64,000 bases of DNA from Eonycteris spelaea (GCA_003508835.1 PUFA01000170.1:1364001-1428000), one strand, 5' to 3'; shown: positions 12,481 to 40,398, counted from the first letter of the stretch. Numbers and translations are program-made. The notes: generated from the letters alone by a model not told the origin.

Positions 12481-15400
12481 CGCACACTGAATGCCCAGAA
12501 TGTCCCAGGTTTGTACTAGAATAGTTGCAATAGTAAATAATAGAGATGAGTCTTGTTCTAACAGACTTATTGTATATATACTGTGGCTTTGTGATTTGGG
12601 TTGTGAAGATTCGCAGACTTTACATTAAAAGATTGAGATGTCAGGGTTCTTTGGTTACAGTCAATAGAAACTAGCACTAGCTTACATAAGCAAAAGGGAA
12701 TGATTTGGAAGGATTTTGGTAGTTCCCAAAATTAGTGAGGTGGCCAAGAATCAGGCTTGGAAACACACAAGAATAAGGGTTAGGAAAGATGAGAACACTT
12801 CATGAGGCACCTTGCAAGGGAGAAGGATCCCTTAAAAGGGCAAGTGGCTAAAGAAACAAGATTGTATCACAGAATCCAAAACCCCCAAATGAACCGTTTA
12901 TTACAAAGAAACTGCAGTTCATTACACTAACAGAAGAGGGCATTCTTTAACTATGAAATTCAGTCACTACATCCCTTAGCCCCTCCCTTCCATTGAACCA
13001 CCTATTTTTGCTAATCCAAGAAAATTCAACACATTTTATCAAGAACAGAAAAAGCCACCAAAAACCTTACAAGGCTTCAATAGAAAGAGAATAAAATGCA
13101 GGCTTCAAATATAGACAATAAATAGAGGAAAGATATATTCAACATTCCAATACAAATATCATTAAATAAGCATTTGCAGACATAAAATGATTCAACAAAT
13201 AAAAATTTCAAACAGGAAGATCTGAAATGAGAGTTGATCAAACGCAAGTAATATACGGAAACAAAATAATCTAAAAAATGAAAACTACAGGGTTCCTAAG
13301 AGAATAGATATAAACGAAAGTAACAAAAGTAAGAAACAGAGGAGAGGAATAATAAATCAGCTATGAGAACAAAAGGGGGAAAAAGGATCAGAATGAAAAT
13401 GATATGGAAAAAATGATCTGGATTTCCAGGCAAAAAACAACGACAACAAAAAACATTTTCGGGGTGGGTGGATCAAGTGGTGCTAGACTTACAATAACAC
13501 CAGTCAACACAACAATAAGGCAGCACTTCAAAAAACTCAGGGAAAAAAAACTCAAGGATAGTGTGAGCTAAGGATTTTATATCTATTCAAGCTATAAAGT
13601 AGGCTCTAGAAGAAATTTTAAACATGCCAGAATTGGGGAAATACTGTACCTACAATCCCTCCTTGAATACTTTATTAGAAGAGCTTCATCCAGCAGAGTT
13701 GATTGGGGAGACTATGCTAAAGTAGTGGTGGAAAGGATTAAGTATATTCCAAATATTTTTAATTTATAACAAAGACAGGGACCAGAGTGAGAATATAGTA
13801 TGTAAACAATGTACTAACCAAATAGAAAAAGGGCAACTAAAAATGAGAAGATGGGTGAAAGGAGTAGCATAAGTAGCATTGGTTCATTGGTTATCACAAA
13901 GGCAATTAGATGGGAGTCACAGAACATCATTTAAAGATGGCAAAAAAAAAAAAATAGTAGAAGCCTACACAAACAAAAAGTGGGCTCTAAGACATTACGT
14001 CACCAGTATACATGTAACCACTAGAACATACAAACCTTTCTAAACAAAAAATTTTAAAAGCAAAGAATACACGCTATCACATAGTGAAAGAAACACAGAA
14101 AGAATAGCAATATACATAAGTATTTTTCAAAAAGAAACAAACTAAAAACTAAAGAAAATAATGAACTATAGGAGGTGGTTAGGAATAGGTTCTCCATGAC
14201 AGCTAGACTTCTCTGAGTATACTTTTTATATAGTTTTAACTTTGAACCATGTAAAGGCTTCACATATTTAAAAAGAGTAAAAACTTTAAATTCTAAAATT
14301 GAACACAAACAAATGAACCAATCCTATGACACTGATAAACAAACTTCCACTAATTTTTGAATGCAATACTTTGACTATACATCCTTACTGGGCTATTATT
14401 CTAAGAAGAGAACTGCAATGAAACCTTAAATTTTATTCAGTATGTTTACCATTAGTAATATTAATATTATAATGCTGAAACAAACTACATAATAAAACAT
14501 GAGCAAATACATGAATGTTATTTGGAACCAATATTTTAACTGTAAGAGAAAAGAGAGGCAAATATAAAATGAAAAAACTTTGTAATACTAAATTTTAATT
14601 GTAAATATCAATATGCATTCATGATCTCTTAAAAAAAAATTATTTCCTAGCTCTGGTCATTGAATTGGGCTAGAAACAAATGGAGTCCAAATCTCATGCT
14701 CCATAAAAGGAACAGGGCTCCTTGGAGAAATAGCTGATATTCCGGATTTGGGATAGGAGGAGTACAAAGTGAGCCTGGGACATCTTGTCCTGGAAGCGAG
14801 GAGGAACTCACACTAATGCAGTCATGTCTAAAAGACACACGAGGTAGTTTGCAGTGATTTCCACTGGCTACTGGCTCACAGTATGAACAGAAAAAGCACT
14901 GTCTATAATTGACTACATAATACATTGAGTAATTCGAAAACATAGTGATAGTTGGAAAAAGAGGGGCATTGAGGAAAAGGAGGGAAAAATAGTCTTTTAA
15001 AAATAAAATGTAAACTAATGTAGAAAATTAGAGAATTAAAAATTTTTTGAATCTCAATGTAGTAAATTATTCAGTTAAGAATTATTAAGATGCTAAAGCC
15101 ACTGAAAAGGAAACAATATTCTCATTGTACCAAAACATTACTCTAGAGACTATTAATTACTAAGGGGGAAAATGACCTTTACAATGAAAGATCTGGTAGT
15201 CACCACCTTGACCAAATGACTGATTATCGTCATTAACAATGAGACGATCTAGAATTATGTCTTCCCATATAATATGTCATGGGGGAGGCTGGGCCCACAT
15301 CATGGGGAAAAACATGCACATACGAGGAAGGGTCTGCTAGACTAAAAGACACTCCGAAAATATGAACCTCCACTGAACCCTGGTTCAAAACCAAAAAACT

Positions 15401-17169
15401 GTTAAAAAGTCATTTTTTGAGACAATTAGAAATATCCAAATATGAACTCTGATGATACAATTGAATTGTTTTGAGTTTTCTTAAGTATAATGGTATGTGT
15501 TTGATTAGGAAAATGTCCTAATTTTTAGAATATATATGCTGAAGTATTTAAAGGTAAAACGTTCTGATAAAGCTAGTCTGGCAAAATGTTAATAACTCGG
15601 ATTTAGGTGGAGAGTAAGTGGGTATGCCATTCTTTCAACTTCTATGTTTGTTCAAAATTTTTCAAAATGAAAAGCTGGAGAAAACTTTTTAAAATTTTTG
15701 GACATCTTTAACAGGCCTACTTTGTGAGAACATGTGGATAACCCATGAATTTTTCAAAGCTAAAGTGGCACAATCTGACAGCATGATTGAAGCCTTTAAA
15801 ATAATAATAATATTACAAAAACAAAATATTCAAAATAAAAACAAACCTAGTCTATAAAGCAAATGGATACAAATAATATAATGTACTGGAAAATTTGGGC
15901 ATTATGCTTATAACGTCCAAAATAAGCTTCAGGTTTTAAAATTCTAGAATTCATAGCAATACTTTTGAAATAGTCATAAAATGAAACATGGGCTCACCTG
16001 TCATGACTTTTTGTAATTAGTCAACCAAGAAATATTACTCTACCTTTGCTATACTATTTAGAAAACCAACTGAAGCAGCTTGAATATATTAGAGAAAGCG
16101 TTTAGCATCATAATTTTTAACTGCTGTAATTACTATCCAAGGAGAATAAAATAGAACATAAGAAAACTATCCTAAAGGAGAAAACTTAAACCCTCAATAG
16201 TTGGAAATCATACCTGAATATGCAGTGTCTTTTAAAAGGGTAAACATATAAACAAAGATATTCACCTAAAAATACACCAGTGAATTTTTATTTAGCATAT
16301 TTAACTAAACCTCTCACTCCACATTTAAATCACATTTTAACAAGAGTACATTTCCAGATGATTATTCCAAAACACTATAACAACTTTCATCATTCTTTTA
16401 AACTTTCTAAACTACTTCAAAAAGGACAGAACTATATATCTTGGGTAAACTCTATTTCCAAAGGAAAACCGTATTGCTTTAAAGAAGTTATTTGAGCATA
16501 TTAGAAATCCTAAAGGAATAAATGTAAGTAAATGCATAAATGAAAAACTGATTAGATCCAAAAGAGGGCCAATACTTCGCCCTACTAAAGGATGACCAGA
16601 AATGTGGACCTAATAAACAGGGAAGCCCTACTGTGAGCCAGAGTAACAACTGGATCAGTTTTAGTCTAATAATTTTTCTTTGTAAAAGTGATAGTTAATG
16701 GTAATTTAAAATTAGCTCAAAATTGTATGTTAATATACAGCATAAAATTTACTTTTTAAATTTATTGATCTTTAAGATATTCCAGCATTAAAAGTTGTCA
16801 TTAAACATCAGAACTGAAAATTAAATAAATACTATATGTGCTATTTCGCATTGTATCTGATTATAACCATGTTTTTCTACCATTCAGTCACGTTTTATTC
16901 AGAATCACTTGACAAAATTTCTGAAATTAAACATGACAATGTATAAAGGTCTTTTTAAACAATTGTCATTGCTTGTGTCATCCTTATTAGTTGAGGAGAA
17001 TATGTGTAGAGAGATGAATGGTCACTTTGTAGTAAGGGATTTGGCCTTACCCATGCAGAGAAAGTGCTGGCCTGCATCTTTAGGAGGTCCCAGTGATAAG
17101 AGTATCTTTGTTATCCCTGGTTGGCCCCTCAGATCACACTTCATAATTTATACTAACAAGGTGACTCAG

Positions 17170-17575
17170 GGTGAGCCCCTAGAGACTGATGTTAGCTAGA
17201 TCTCCAGGAAGGGGCAGGGTGTAGAAAGTGAGTAAGTACATCCCCATGTGCAAAGAACCAATCAATCATGCCAAGTATAAAGCTTCAATAAGAATCTGAC
17301 AGCAAAGGTTGGGTGAGCTTTCCTGTTGGCAGTCCTCTTTGTGTACTATTATATGCTACGGCCAGTAGATAACACTGTCCATGACTCGTTGGGGAGCAGA
17401 CAACTTGGAAAGGATGACTAGTGTTTGGCTCCTCCCTTAGATTCAGCCCTTGTTTCTTTTCCTTTGCCTGGTTCTAATTTGTATCCTTCTTCTGTAATAA
17501 ATGGATTGTGAGTATAACAGCTTTCAGTGACTTCTATCTTTCTAATGAATTATCAAACCTGAAAGTGTATTTGGG
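17170..17575 (+). mobile_element. Worn LTR-like segment
   Basis: The stretch contains AACCAATCAATCATGCCAAG, a GCTTCAATAAGAA block and a TGTAATAAATGGA poly(A)-type signal near 17496. This is the layout of an old LTR. The family is not clear, and the nearest resemblance is to ERVL-class LTRs. Confidence 0.4.
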
Positions 17576-20500
17576 AAACCCCTGAATTTGCAGTCACCAA
17601 GATACTCTCCACTATAATAGGATTTCAAATCTTTGGAATTTGAAGGTAGTTATTTCCTCTGTGCTTTTCCCTTCTGGAGTGTTTATGTCATCAGTCCTGC
17701 TTGAAGGAATTCCCATTTTTAGGAACAGTGAAAGACTGTTATGATTACCACTACTGGTCATTATCTGACTCCGCTGAATTGTAGTAACTGCTATAAGATT
17801 TAGAATGAGGTGTAATGCATAGCACTTGGATTCAAGGAGCATGATATAAAGTATTTTCAACAAAAGAAGTATTCCAATACAAAAAAAAATTAAAGAAGCT
17901 CTTTTCATGAGAAGATACCAAAGAAAAGTATACATTTTTAAAATGCTGATATTCTTATTTTAGTGATCTTTTAAAATAACTAAAGCATTCTCTACAAGAT
18001 TACATCCTCTATATTGCTTATCATTTGATCCCTATGCATTGAATTGATACACAAAGAAGCAGCAATTATATTCAAATTATGAAGAAAATATATACCAATT
18101 ACTATAAATACTTAGCCATGAGGCTATCAAACAGATAATTTATTTAAAACAAGTTTTAGGCTATTATTATCATACAGGTAAAGAAATTCTAACTAGTTTA
18201 AATAAAACCCAGTTTTTCATGCTAGAGCATAGGCTAGAAAAAAAGACTACATGTGATAAAAGTAACTAGAGAGGTAGGGAAAATATCAGTGAGTCATTTT
18301 TGATATATGGAGAGGAGACTAATTCATTGGTCAAATCAGACACAGGTAAATAGGGAAAAAGGAAATATTCGAAAAATGTATATAATTAATTATGAAAATA
18401 ACCTATTTCCATAAATCTACTAAATAACTGGATACCAAAAAATGACAAAGAAAATGTCAATTTTAGAAAGCCATTTAACAAAAGACTAGTTTATATAGTT
18501 CTTTGAATTACACCATAAAAAATTTAAATATACAAATTATATTCCCAAATCTAAAAGAATCTTTCAAATAAAATAGACATATAGACAAATTCAGAATCCA
18601 AATCATTAAAAAAATTTTTTAAAACACAGTAAATTATATCTTGTAATAAGAAATAAAAAGTAACAGTTATATACAATTATTAAAGTTCAAAAGCTCAATG
18701 ATGGAGCAATGATGCCATAATTTATTTAAATAAGCACTATTCGCTAACGCTTATATACCTACTTTAATATTCTGTTAGATAATAGATGTAAAGAGCAAAT
18801 GTTGAAAAACTAAAACACTGAGTTATAGTTATTCTTAAAACATCCTAATTTTGCCCATGTGTCCGAAGTTGTGAATTACAGTAATATCTTCTAGAAAAGT
18901 CAGGTATTTTTGGTAAAGCAAGGCACACAGGACCAGAGTTTGATAACAGTTTTTTTTCTTTGGTCCTATTATTTAAATATGCTACATATCCTAGAGAGTC
19001 TTAAGATGACTGTCAATATAGCATAAATTTTATAAACCTTTTCTTATGTAAAGCATGCATCTACATGTAATTAAATATTATAACAATGAAAGTGTAAATA
19101 CAATGAGTAATGCTAAACCCTGTTTTTTTTTTAAAGAAAAAAACTCAGTTGAATGACTATCCAATGACATTTTAAAAGTCCAATAATTCGATATGTAGGA
19201 GAAATATTAATTCTTAAGAACAGTCAGCATTGCATTATGTCTACTGAGCACAACATCAATTAGTTTCAGTTTCTTTCTCCTTGGAATCTAGTTTACATAT
19301 CAAACTATCTTTCCTTCTATGAAATTGTGACATTCAATATATATTGATGTAAACATTTAAATTTTGCATCTCTAAACTACATGTTCTACCATAAAAGTAA
19401 CCTATAACTTCTCTAAAATCACTTATTACAAAACTGATTAACTACTGTGTTGAAACATCTACATGTGGCATTTCAAACTTTTATTTCTAAATACCATATT
19501 CTTAACTTTTAATAGAATATCAATTGGCACTTTCCTCCCATGAATTAGCACATTTTTATAATGAAGAAAGTAGTTGAGAGATAAGTAAACTTTAAAAAGT
19601 ATAAGAATTTAAATGATCAAGGAGTCATCATTATAAAAGGTTAATACAATAAGGCTTTTTTGGAGGTCATCAAAACACATCACACACACAAGAAAATGGC
19701 ATTATCTGTATATATAACATGACAAGATATAGATTCATCTTCTGAAATATGATTATTTCTTTATGAATTAAAAATTATAAACTATACAACCCAATCTCTA
19801 ATAACATTTTCAAACCTACTAACTAGAAAAGCAAAATACAATAAAAAGTTGCTTTGAAAATACACTTTAGACTATTTTCCCCTTACAACTCTTGATTACA
19901 ATTTTATAAACTTTCTTGCGAATCTTGAAAATTGTGTTATTTTATTACTGTACTAACATGTCTGATATCCAATCATGCCCTTCTATCATTTTTTGAATTG
20001 TTAAAATAGAGACAGACTAAACCTGAATTAACAATTAATTATGAATGCTTACTGATTAATACATAAGTACCCAAGCAATACTCCTTGTGGAATGAACATA
20101 AATCTTTACATTTAATCTCAAATTCTGTGCATTTCAGGATTTAGATTTCACTTAGCAGTAGGTAATAAGACGTAAATCTGAATGCTGCCACAGTCTATAA
20201 ACACTATGCCCGAAATGCGGTAAAGTTATTAAGTAAATATTCAAACAGATATTTTTACTTGGTCATTGAAAATCATTAAGTCAGGTTTCCAGAAAATTTA
20301 TTTGGTGACATTTTGGAATCACCAGCAAAATGATTTAAAATATTTTGTAATTTTAACACATTTAAACTCTGGATGAAATAGATTAAGTCTGTGTCTTATA
20401 AAGACTAGGATTGCATCAGCAGAATAACACAGCCCATCCTAATTAGCCAAGAGTACCCAAGTTTGTAAAATAGTATTTTTGAGCCAAATTCTGTCTGACA

Positions 20501-22105
20501 AAATCCATTAGGATATAAAAATTTTTTTACAGTTTTTACACCATTAGGACAGAAAACTTTAAAAAATATATAAAGTATTAGTGAAAGAAATCAAATACTT
20601 CTTATACTCAATAGGTAATTTTGTCTAACCAATAACGAAATTAAACCTACATTCCAATTTTTTTGCCCAATCCATCTTATCATTTCTGCTATATTTTCTC
20701 TCCCTTGAGCCAAGTTATTAAATGACTTGTATAACTGTAACCTCAACTCCAGTGCCAATCAAAGTGGAAAAGAAGCCACTATTTAAAGCACAGTGTGGCT
20801 TCTCCCCAGCAGCTGTGGTAGGGCCACAGAAAGGGAACTTGGAACTCAGCTACCTCTCCGAGACATGTGATCAGAGTGTTCCTGCGGATGGTGATGGAGG
20901 CCCATGAAGTTCTGCTGAGCAGCCCTGAATTTATAGTTATAGTGCTATTTAAAATAATGTAATATCATGGCAACCTGGAATGTCTCCAAGAAAAGTCATT
21001 TTGGTCTCAATTCATTGATTCGGTCCTACCAACTTTTTGGTGTTTTTGGTCAACAGTTGTAGATTAAAGGAAGTTTTTACAGATCAATGAGTAAAATACT
21101 CATTTAAAAACATTCTAATTATATACAGTACATGCTTTGATAGTTCAAAATTCTCCAGATGGAGATATTAGATAATTTTTAATTATTAAATGAGCATTTA
21201 ATTATTAAATGAGTATTTAATCCCTTTAAATTACATATTAAAACTTTACTGGAAATTTACACACAGAAATTTAATTTAAAGTAATACTAAAGATTTATTT
21301 GATTTACAGAAAAGAAATGCAATGAAGAGGAAAGGACAAAACTCCATCAGCGTAGAGGTCACTGGCTATTACCTAGCCGGAGAGCCACCGGATTGCTTTC
21401 AGCAATTTCAAAACAGTAAAAGATCTTAACATGTAGATGGAGAAACAGATGTGTATATTTCTCTACATTAAATTTACATATGAATTTTATTCTCTGACAA
21501 ATCAGACTCAGAATGTTACTTTACCAATTTTTGTGTAAGTGAACAAATAACATTTAGCAATCCTTTGCTTGGTAATCTTTTGTATAAATATAAAAATCTC
21601 AGATACATGAAAATGATATTAAGATCAAACTTCTATTTCTTCACAGCTTTATAGGTAATTATAATTTTCAAACTTTGAATATTCCACATAATTTGATATA
21701 TCTGTACAGAAATAGTAAGATTAAAAAACATTTAATAAGATTAAATAGATCTATTTTGCAGAAATTGATATCTGGCATTTGTTGTTTGTGTGCTCTGGCA
21801 AAGAGTGCATAGGACATTTATTTCTGCAGCAATCAAAAAGGTTAAATCTTTTTTAAACTCAGATTTCAAGTTTCCTCCAATAATTCTAATCCCTGGAAAT
21901 ACTTTCAAGTTTTGATTTCTAGATGCAATAGGAATTGTTACATATACACATATTTTATCCTTAAACATTTATATTTTCAAACCATTTGAACAATATAATC
22001 AGATTCAGCGTGATACCTTCTTAGAATCTGTAGAAGTCTTCTGTTAGGCTTAATGTTGAGATTCCTAGTGCACCATTGTGAAAACCCATTAAAGACAGTA
22101 TTCGA

Positions 22106-34860
<12,755 letters not shown>

Positions 34861-34964
34861 CTAATATATTATAAACCAGTAAGAGATGTCAGGACCTAAA
34901 TGAGATGGAGTAAATACATTCCACCTTATCTTTTGTACTAATTACAACTATAAACTTTGAACCA

Positions 34965-35640
34965 AAGACAAAATCGACTATGAGAAGACTCTGAAAGATG
35001 GAAAAAAAAAAAATAAGAAAACTGGCTAGAGAGCTCAGATTCTGAGTTTACGACCCAGCAATAAATTCCCTGGAGGTATTTTTTGCCACCTATGTATCTC
35101 ACCTTGGGTGCTACAGCAGTTTACAACCTGGAACCACCAACAGCAACAAAAATGCCCCAAGAGAAATCTACTGTCTCTAACCAGAGGAATGGGGAGACAG
35201 CGGCCAGGCTGATGGAACCCTCACAATTGAGTGCTGTGTAATCTGTGGGATGGAGCCTTGCTGACCCTGCACTGAGAGCAGAGATGGCAGCCCCAGCACT
35301 CCCACCAGGGGCTGCAGACTAGAGAGGCAGAGCCCGGTCCATCATTCCTGCCCTGTGAAAGGTGAATGTCAGCAGAGAGGCAGTAGTACCCTTCTTCCCT
35401 CCCCAGTGACTGTCTACTAATATAGAATATTTAAGTAAAAACCAAGGTCCTATAACACTCAAAATGTCCATGATACAGTCCAAAAAATGAATATACTCAT
35501 CATACCAAAACACAGTGAAAAATATCTCAACTAGGGTGAGTAAAGACAATCAACCGAAAATAACACAGAATTGACACAGATGTTGTAATTATCAGACAAG
35601 AATTTTAAAGAAGCTACCACAGAAATGCACCAACATCAAG
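34965..35640 (+). mobile_element. Older L1 5' UTR-type fragment
   Basis: The text CCTATAACACTCAAAATGTC and AAATAACACAGAATTGACAC resembles the 5' region of old mammalian L1M elements. The GC-richer part at 35.1-35.4 kb fits an L1 5' UTR. Assignment is from memory and moderate. Confidence 0.4.
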
Positions 35641-36169
35641 CAGTTAAACACACTTGAAATACTTTTAGACTTACATATAAGTTGAAAAAATAGTACAAGA
35701 GTTCTTGGGTACCCTTCACCCAGCTTCTCTCAATGATAAAAGCTGCAAAGCTCCTATATATTTTCCATAAAATAATTTAGTATTAACTCTAAGAAACCCA
35801 TTTTATATATAAGCTACAAATGAGTTAAAGTAAAAGGATGGAAAAAGACATGCCATGAAAAAAATAACTATGGGAAAATTGGAGGGGCAAAATAGGTTAC
35901 ATAAGAATTATTTCTAGAAGCATATATATCTTAATAACATAGCTTCAAAATACATAAAGCAAACCTGACAGAAAAGAAAAAACAGATAAATCCAGAGCTG
36001 TAATATGAGACTTTAACCTAACTTTCTCAGTAATTAAGACAATACACACAAAAAAGTAAGAAAAGTGAAGATCTGAACAACACAACCACCATTAACTGCT
36101 ATAGAATGGAGATGCTCCATTAAGACCCTCCTCCAAGGAAGGGCTTAATGTTGAGTGTGTTGTCTCCAC

Positions 36170-37730
36170 CCAAGGTCACATCCTTTGCCTCAAACTGATC
36201 TAAAGATTTAATGCAATCCCAAACAAAATCCCTCAGGCTTTTCTGGTAAAAATTGGCAAGCTGATTTTAAAGTTTCTATGGAAATAGAAAGGACCTAGAC
36301 AACCAAAACAATTTTAAAAAGGAAAAATAAAATTGAAGGGGTTAACCTACTGAAATTCCAGAGTTACTATAAGCTCTAGCAATTAAGACTGGTATTGACA
36401 TAAAGACAAAACTATAGATCACTGGAACAGAACACAGTCCAGTGCTAGATTCATACATATTTGGTCAAATGATTTTGCCAAAGGTATCAAAAAGAAAGCA
36501 TAGTCTTTTCAATAAATAATTCTAGAACAATGAGACATCTATTTTTTTAAAAAAAGAATCTCTACCCTTATCTGCCTCATACCGAATATCAACTAGAAAT
36601 GGATCACAGACCTCTCCTAAAAGCTAAAACTATAAATATTCAAGAAGAAAACATAGGAAAAAAACATAGCTATAAAGAGATAGGCAAAGATTTCTTAGAA
36701 TATAAAAGCACAACCCATAAAAGAAAAATATGGATAGATTAGACATCATCAAAATTGAAAACTGCTCTTCCAAAGGTACTGTAAAAATAACAAAAAGCAA
36801 ACCACATCATAGGAAAAAATACTTTCCATACATCTTACATCCAAAATATATACAGAACTCTTACAACACAGTAAGCAGAAGACAAACAGTCCAATATTAA
36901 ATGGGCAGAAGATCTTAATAGACATTTCACCAAAAAAATAAATAAATGAATGGCTAATAGGCACATGAAAAGGTGTTCAACATCAGAGTCATTAGAGAAA
37001 TACAAATTAAAACCACAATGAGATATATTATACACCTATTAGAATGTCAAAATCTTAAAGATTGATGCTACCAAGTGTTAAAGAGAATTTAGAGGGGAAA
37101 AAAAACCCTCAAACATTGCTAGTGGGAATGAACAACCACTGTGAAAAATTGTTTGACAGTTTATCAAAATAGTAAGTAAAAGTCAATCTTTTCATATGAT
37201 CTAGAAACCTAATCTTAGGTATACCCAAGAGATCTAAAAACATATGTCCACACAATATTTGTACATGAATATTCATAGAAGCTTTATTTGTGACAGCCAG
37301 AAACTGGAAAGAACCCAAATTCCCATTAATGGTGAATAAACGTTTTGTGGTGTATCCATGCAACTGAATGCTATTCCACAATAAAAAATATTGATACACT
37401 AAAATATCAATGAATCTCAAAAAAATACAGAGCAAAAACATTTAGACAAAAAGGTATATACTACATAATCCATTTACAATAAATCCTAGAAAAGGCAAAA
37501 CTAATCTGTAGTGACAGATGCAAATTAATGGTTGCCTGTGGCTATGGGCTAGGGGTTGACCGCAAAGGGACAGCAAGGAATTTTTGAAATATTCTATATC
37601 TTGACTGTGTGGTGGTTATATGACTGTGTTCATGTATCATAACTCACTGAATTAACTATATATTTAAATTGGGTACCTTTTATTGTATATAAATGATAGC
37701 TCAAAATTGATTTTTTAAAAAATTAAAGAT
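36170..37730 (+). mobile_element. L1 fragment (ORF2 3' half plus 3' UTR)
   Basis: ORF2-type text runs from AGATTTAATGCAATCCCAAA through TTTGGTCAAATGATTTTGCC and GCTAATAGGCACATGAAAAG to a 3' UTR with GTGTGGTGGTTATATGACTG. Many stops interrupt ORF2. It is antisense in SLC35A3 intron 1. Confidence 0.85.
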
Positions 37731-38389
37731 TGAGGACATACTAAGTCATAGCATTCCTTACCAGGCTTTCCTCATTCTGGCTCTGATTTCTTCTGATTGA
37801 TACCAATGGCATTCTGTTACTCTGTTCTTCACCTCAACTCTATCCTTCCCATGATTCCATCTTCCACCCTAAATTTTATTAATATGAGCCCTGTTTATAG
37901 TATGTCACTTTACAGCTCTCAAAACCAAGCTGCCATTTATGCTTCAGACACATGATCCTTTTTCTTTCCTTACCTCGTAATTATTACAGTACATAATATA
38001 TTCAAACAGATTCAAAAATCATTATTTAGTGCCTACATTAGGCTAAGTACCATGGTTACAGAGAGGGGCTATCCACCAAGGCACAAAGTCTAGTTACTAA
38101 ATTTAGCAATTCCTACCTCCAACTGAATATGCCACAAACAATGCAGCACCATAAATATAAAGTCTTTAATGGTGAAAAATACATACAATGATTGAAAAAA
38201 ATATTTTAAGTATTTCATTTGAATTTGAGAGAAAATTTTAATATCTGTCATATATAGAGAGAGTATCAAGATTAGAGGAAAGAATACATAGACTTCTTTA
38301 GCAAACATTTATGTCACTTTTGTAAATCTGCATTAGAGAGAACCCTAATATAAAATAAAGTTATAACATTTTAGAGGTGGAAGAGTTTA

Positions 38390-38530
38390 GAAATCATCTA
38401 GTACAATCTCTTCATTTTAAAAAGGAAGAAAACAGTGAACAGAGAAGTTAGATGATTTGTTCAAGGTCATATACTACTAATTGGAAAGATCAGGTTTTAT
38501 AGTTAAATATCAAGTTCCCTAGCTCCTATT
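38390..38530 (-). repeat. MIR-family SINE fragment
   Basis: ATTTTAAAAAGGAAGAAAAC, then TTCAAGGTCATATACTACTA matches the reverse complement of the MIR core. It is partial and diverged. Confidence 0.45.
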
Positions 38531-38899
38531 ACATGCAGAATTCGATGGTAGCCTTTATCTCTATATGGAAGGACAGCAAGTTGTCGGCAATCTACATTTG
38601 GCAGAGGCATCTGGAAATGTCAATGATTTCAAATCTCTTCAAGGAATGGTTTGTTCATTCTGTGCAGCTAAGACCATAATGTACCTGTTATAAAAGCAAT
38701 GCTCTAATTTATTTTCAAATTAAAATGTAAAGGTCAGATTCTAAGCCAGAATATATTATTTTACTATTTTGCTTTTCCATTTCCAAGCATATATGGCATA
38801 ATATATTCACCTTGATAATACAGTTCTTAATTATTAATAAAATTCTTAACAGTCTCTTACAATGTATTTTAAGTCTGTGAGATAATAAAAAAATACATA

Positions 38900-39615
38900 T
38901 TGTGGTCTCTGTCCTCCTGCTCTTGACACCTTTGTAATTTCCTGGGTGACAGGAGACTTATGTTCTAATGTGGAGACTCTGGGTGGGCTACTGGATGGCT
39001 CCTGAATGGGGGCTGGTCACAGAAAGAACATGCCATGATTCGAAGCTTGGAATTTTCAGCCCCACCCCTAACCCCATTCTCTTGAGAAAGGAAAAGGGCT
39101 GAAAATGGAGTTAATAATCCAGCATGCCTACTTGATGAAGCCTCAATTAAAATCCCAATAGTATGAGGTTCAGAGAGCTTCCAGGTAGGAAAACACATCC
39201 ACACTTCGAGGGTGATGCACCCCAACTCCACAGGGACAGAAGCTCCTGCACTCAGGACCCTTACCCTACACACCCCTTCTTCTGGCTATTCATCCATACC
39301 CTTTGTTATATCCTTTAATGAACTGGTAAACCTAAGTAGGTATTTCCCTGTGTTCTGAGGTGTACCAGCATATTAATCGAACCCAAGGAGGCAGTTGTGG
39401 GAACCCTCCATCTGCACCCAAGTTGGAAAAGAAGCTGTATGTAACCTGAAGACCTACTACTTGCGACCAGCATCTGAAATAGGGTGGGAGCAGTCCTGTG
39501 GGACTCAACTCAGCTCTTAACCTGTGAGATCTGATGCCATCTTCAGGTTAAATTGAGTTAAATTGTAGGATACCAGCTGGTGTCGTTAAGAAATTGCTCA
39601 GTGTGGGGGAAAAAA
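38900..39615 (+). mobile_element. ERVL-type (MLT2-like) LTR
   Basis: The element starts TGTGGTCTCTGTCCTCCTGC and includes TTTCCTGGGTGACAGGAG, TTCAGAGAGCTTCCAGGTAG, TAATCGAACCCAAGGAGGCA and TGTGGGACTCAACTCAGC. It ends near AAATTGCTCAGTGTGGGG. This order matches the MLT2 group of class III LTRs as I recall it. It is nearly full-length. Confidence 0.75.
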
Positions 39616-40398
39616 CCCACATGTTTGGTGACCAGAAATGTCAGAAGTGAAGTGTTCTGTATTAGGGATAAAGGAGACATACAACATGGAAGAATTGGGT
39701 TGTTTTTCTAATACAAAATTAAAAAGTAAAATATACGTGAAACAAATGATTATTCATACTAGATCTGTAAAGGACTTAATTTACAATTCTGACTGAGTGC
39801 AGAATAAACTCAAAATGAAAAATATCAAAATTCTAGTGTTTCTAAGATTATATAATTACATAGTTTGATTCTGGAGTACAATACAGGTAAAACTAAGTAT
39901 TTTCACTTAATACCAACCATAAATGCACAGCAAATCCATATATATGAAATTGACCAAAATAAGATTATGTTCCCCTTCTACAATTTATCTATAATATCTT
40001 CATATTATTGAAAACAAACTTTAAACAATTTCATGTTTAAGATTTAGTTTCAGTGCTTCCTACATTTTTTTCTCTTTATAATTCTCCTTTTATCTTTTCA
40101 GGTATTGCCACTCTTCTGGTTTTCAGATTATTCTTTCACAAAAATTTCCTGTTTAAGAAACTTATATACCAATAATCAACAAAAAACTGTGCTAAGTTCT
40201 TTCACAAATGTAACCTCATTCAATTTACTGTCAAAGTCTTATGGACCAAAAAATTACTGCCTATGTTCCTTTAAGGACTCCAATGACTAAGCTCCCTGAA
40301 CCCACATGGATTTAGAGAGGACCACCAATTTAAAGCAGGACCAGAAAAATCAGAATGTTCCACTTTCACCTTAACAGCTAAGACCTGAAAAATGCACT

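Larger units (their letters stand above)
10640..22105. other. SLC35A3 3' UTR plus SLC35A3-MFSD14A intergenic region
   Basis: No conserved coding exon is seen here. The right part should hold the SLC35A3 3' UTR, transcribed leftward. Candidate minus-strand AATAAA signals occur at about 21299-21294 and several points further left, and sequence alone cannot choose among them. The rest holds a MaLR-type LTR (about 11350-11845), an L2 fragment (about 12330-12480), a worn LTR-like segment (about 17170-17575) and much AT-rich DNA. A small GC-richer block at about 20730-20910 is unexplained. Confidence 0.8.

Noticed and set aside
34965..35640. A possible extra SLC35A3 5' exon in the GC-richer part of intron 1
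   Set aside because: The text resembles an old L1 5' region, and no good donor with an upstream promoter signature is evident.
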